NCBI GenBank assembly: GCA_027064005.1
Contig: JAMOQM010000106.1
Location: 1-36,674, forward strand
From: Candidatus Cloacimonadota bacterium
GTDB lineage: Bacteria; Cloacimonadota; Cloacimonadia; Cloacimonadales; JAMOQM01
Direction: 5' to 3'
Length of the DNA stretch: 36,674 bases
Made by a program: the position numbers and the translations under genes. Under the pieces are notes generated by a model. It was given only the letters and a program-made list of their open reading frames with translations. It did not search any database and was not told where the DNA came from. Positions 36,374-36,674 of the stretch are shown piece by piece. The stretch's first letter is position 1. The number at the start of each line of letters is the position of its first letter.

Positions 36374-36674
36374 TCTGTCTCCTTAGTTTTACTTTTATTA
36401 GTAAGCAAAATTTTATTTTTAATAATTTTTATTTCTTTTAGACTCAATCCGGTGATTTCGGCGATATCTTCAATATCGATTTGTTTGGTAAGCATTTTTT
36501 CTGCTATTTTAACGGTTTTATTTTTTTCACCTTCTTTTATACCATCTATTTTTCCACTGATATAATGAGATTCATACATACTTGCACCTTGATGAAGTTC
36601 CCATTGATATTTTTCATATTCCGCTCTTTCAGCTTCACTCATCTTCAGTACATCTAATTTTTCTTTGGCTTCTT
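36370..36674 (-). CDS. Rpn-family nuclease/putative transposase, C-terminal fragment (start lies beyond the window)
   Basis: The frame is open from the right window edge to the TGA at 36372-36370. An internal ATG at 36642 is not the true start, because coding continues upstream (EAKEKLDVLK before it). The visible part has the Rpn-family tail: a helical region with AEYEKYQWELHQ, then a GKIDGIKEGEKNKTVKIAEK charged linker and a terminal helix-turn-helix-like segment, DIEDIAEITGLSLKEI. The PD-(D/E)XK catalytic half is outside the window. Its last four bases overlap the metallo-beta-lactamase lipoprotein start, so the two are translationally coupled. It is a different copy from the N-terminal piece at the left edge. 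Confidence 0.75.
   Translation of the reverse strand, partial: EAKEKLDVLKMSEAERAEYEKYQWELHQGASMYESHYISGKIDGIKEGEKNKTVKIAEKMLTKQIDIEDIAEITGLSLKEIKIIKNKILLTNKSKTKETE

Noticed and set aside
1-36674. CRISPR array, prophage or insertion sequence with terminal inverted repeats
   Set aside because: No regularly spaced repeats, phage structural genes, integrases or paired inverted ends were seen; only the Rpn-family edge fragments hint at mobility.

Overview
The window is AT-rich bacterial chromosome. It probably comes from a member of the FCB superphylum, most plausibly a Cloacimonadota-like lineage. Three things point there. A secreted beta-helix protein ends in the NYPNPFNP-type C-terminal sorting domain typical of FCB bacteria. 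Many genes have strong GGAGG-type Shine-Dalgarno sequences, which argues against Bacteroidota proper. Rpn/PD-(D/E)XK-type nuclease genes sit at both window edges. The phylum call is inference; no rRNA gene is present to confirm it.

Layout. (1) 1-3080, minus strand: the first 57 codons of an Rpn-family nuclease running off the left edge, then a secreted beta-helix protein. (2) 3318-8656, plus strand: rmuC, ispG, an Omp85/BamA-like outer-membrane protein and an NYN-nuclease/cold-shock-like fusion, closed by a strong terminator. (3) 9005-14821, plus strand: a CGGC-domain metal-binding protein, then a response regulator and a giant hybrid histidine kinase with four tandem solute-binding sensor domains. 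(4) 15038-22101: a macromolecular synthesis operon variant, rpsU-yqeY-(terminator)-cvpA-mutS2-dnaG-rpoD, followed by a CAU-anticodon tRNA and its terminator. (5) 22351-28235: tilS-hpt-ftsH-hslV-hslU, a cluster for tRNA modification, purine salvage and ATP-dependent proteolysis. (6) 28260-35127, minus strand: four packed genes forming an apparent signalling cluster. These are a Ser/Thr kinase fused to a leucine-rich region and a SUMF1/FGE-like domain, a CsgG-like membrane protein, an FHA-domain protein and an exported protein of unknown function. (7) 35207-36674, minus strand: a ComEC-like metallo-beta-lactamase-fold lipoprotein translationally coupled to the C-terminal part of a second Rpn-family nuclease.

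Regions 2, 4 and 5 are ordinary housekeeping blocks with tight spacing (4-nt ATGA, 1-nt TAATG and one 8-nt overlap), so their genes are probably co-transcribed. The accessory interest lies in the sensor kinase of region 3 and in the kinase/FHA/SUMF1 cluster of region 6. The latter resembles the PpkA-Fha-TagR regulatory logic of type VI secretion, but no secretion genes are beside it and the parts are fused in a different topology.
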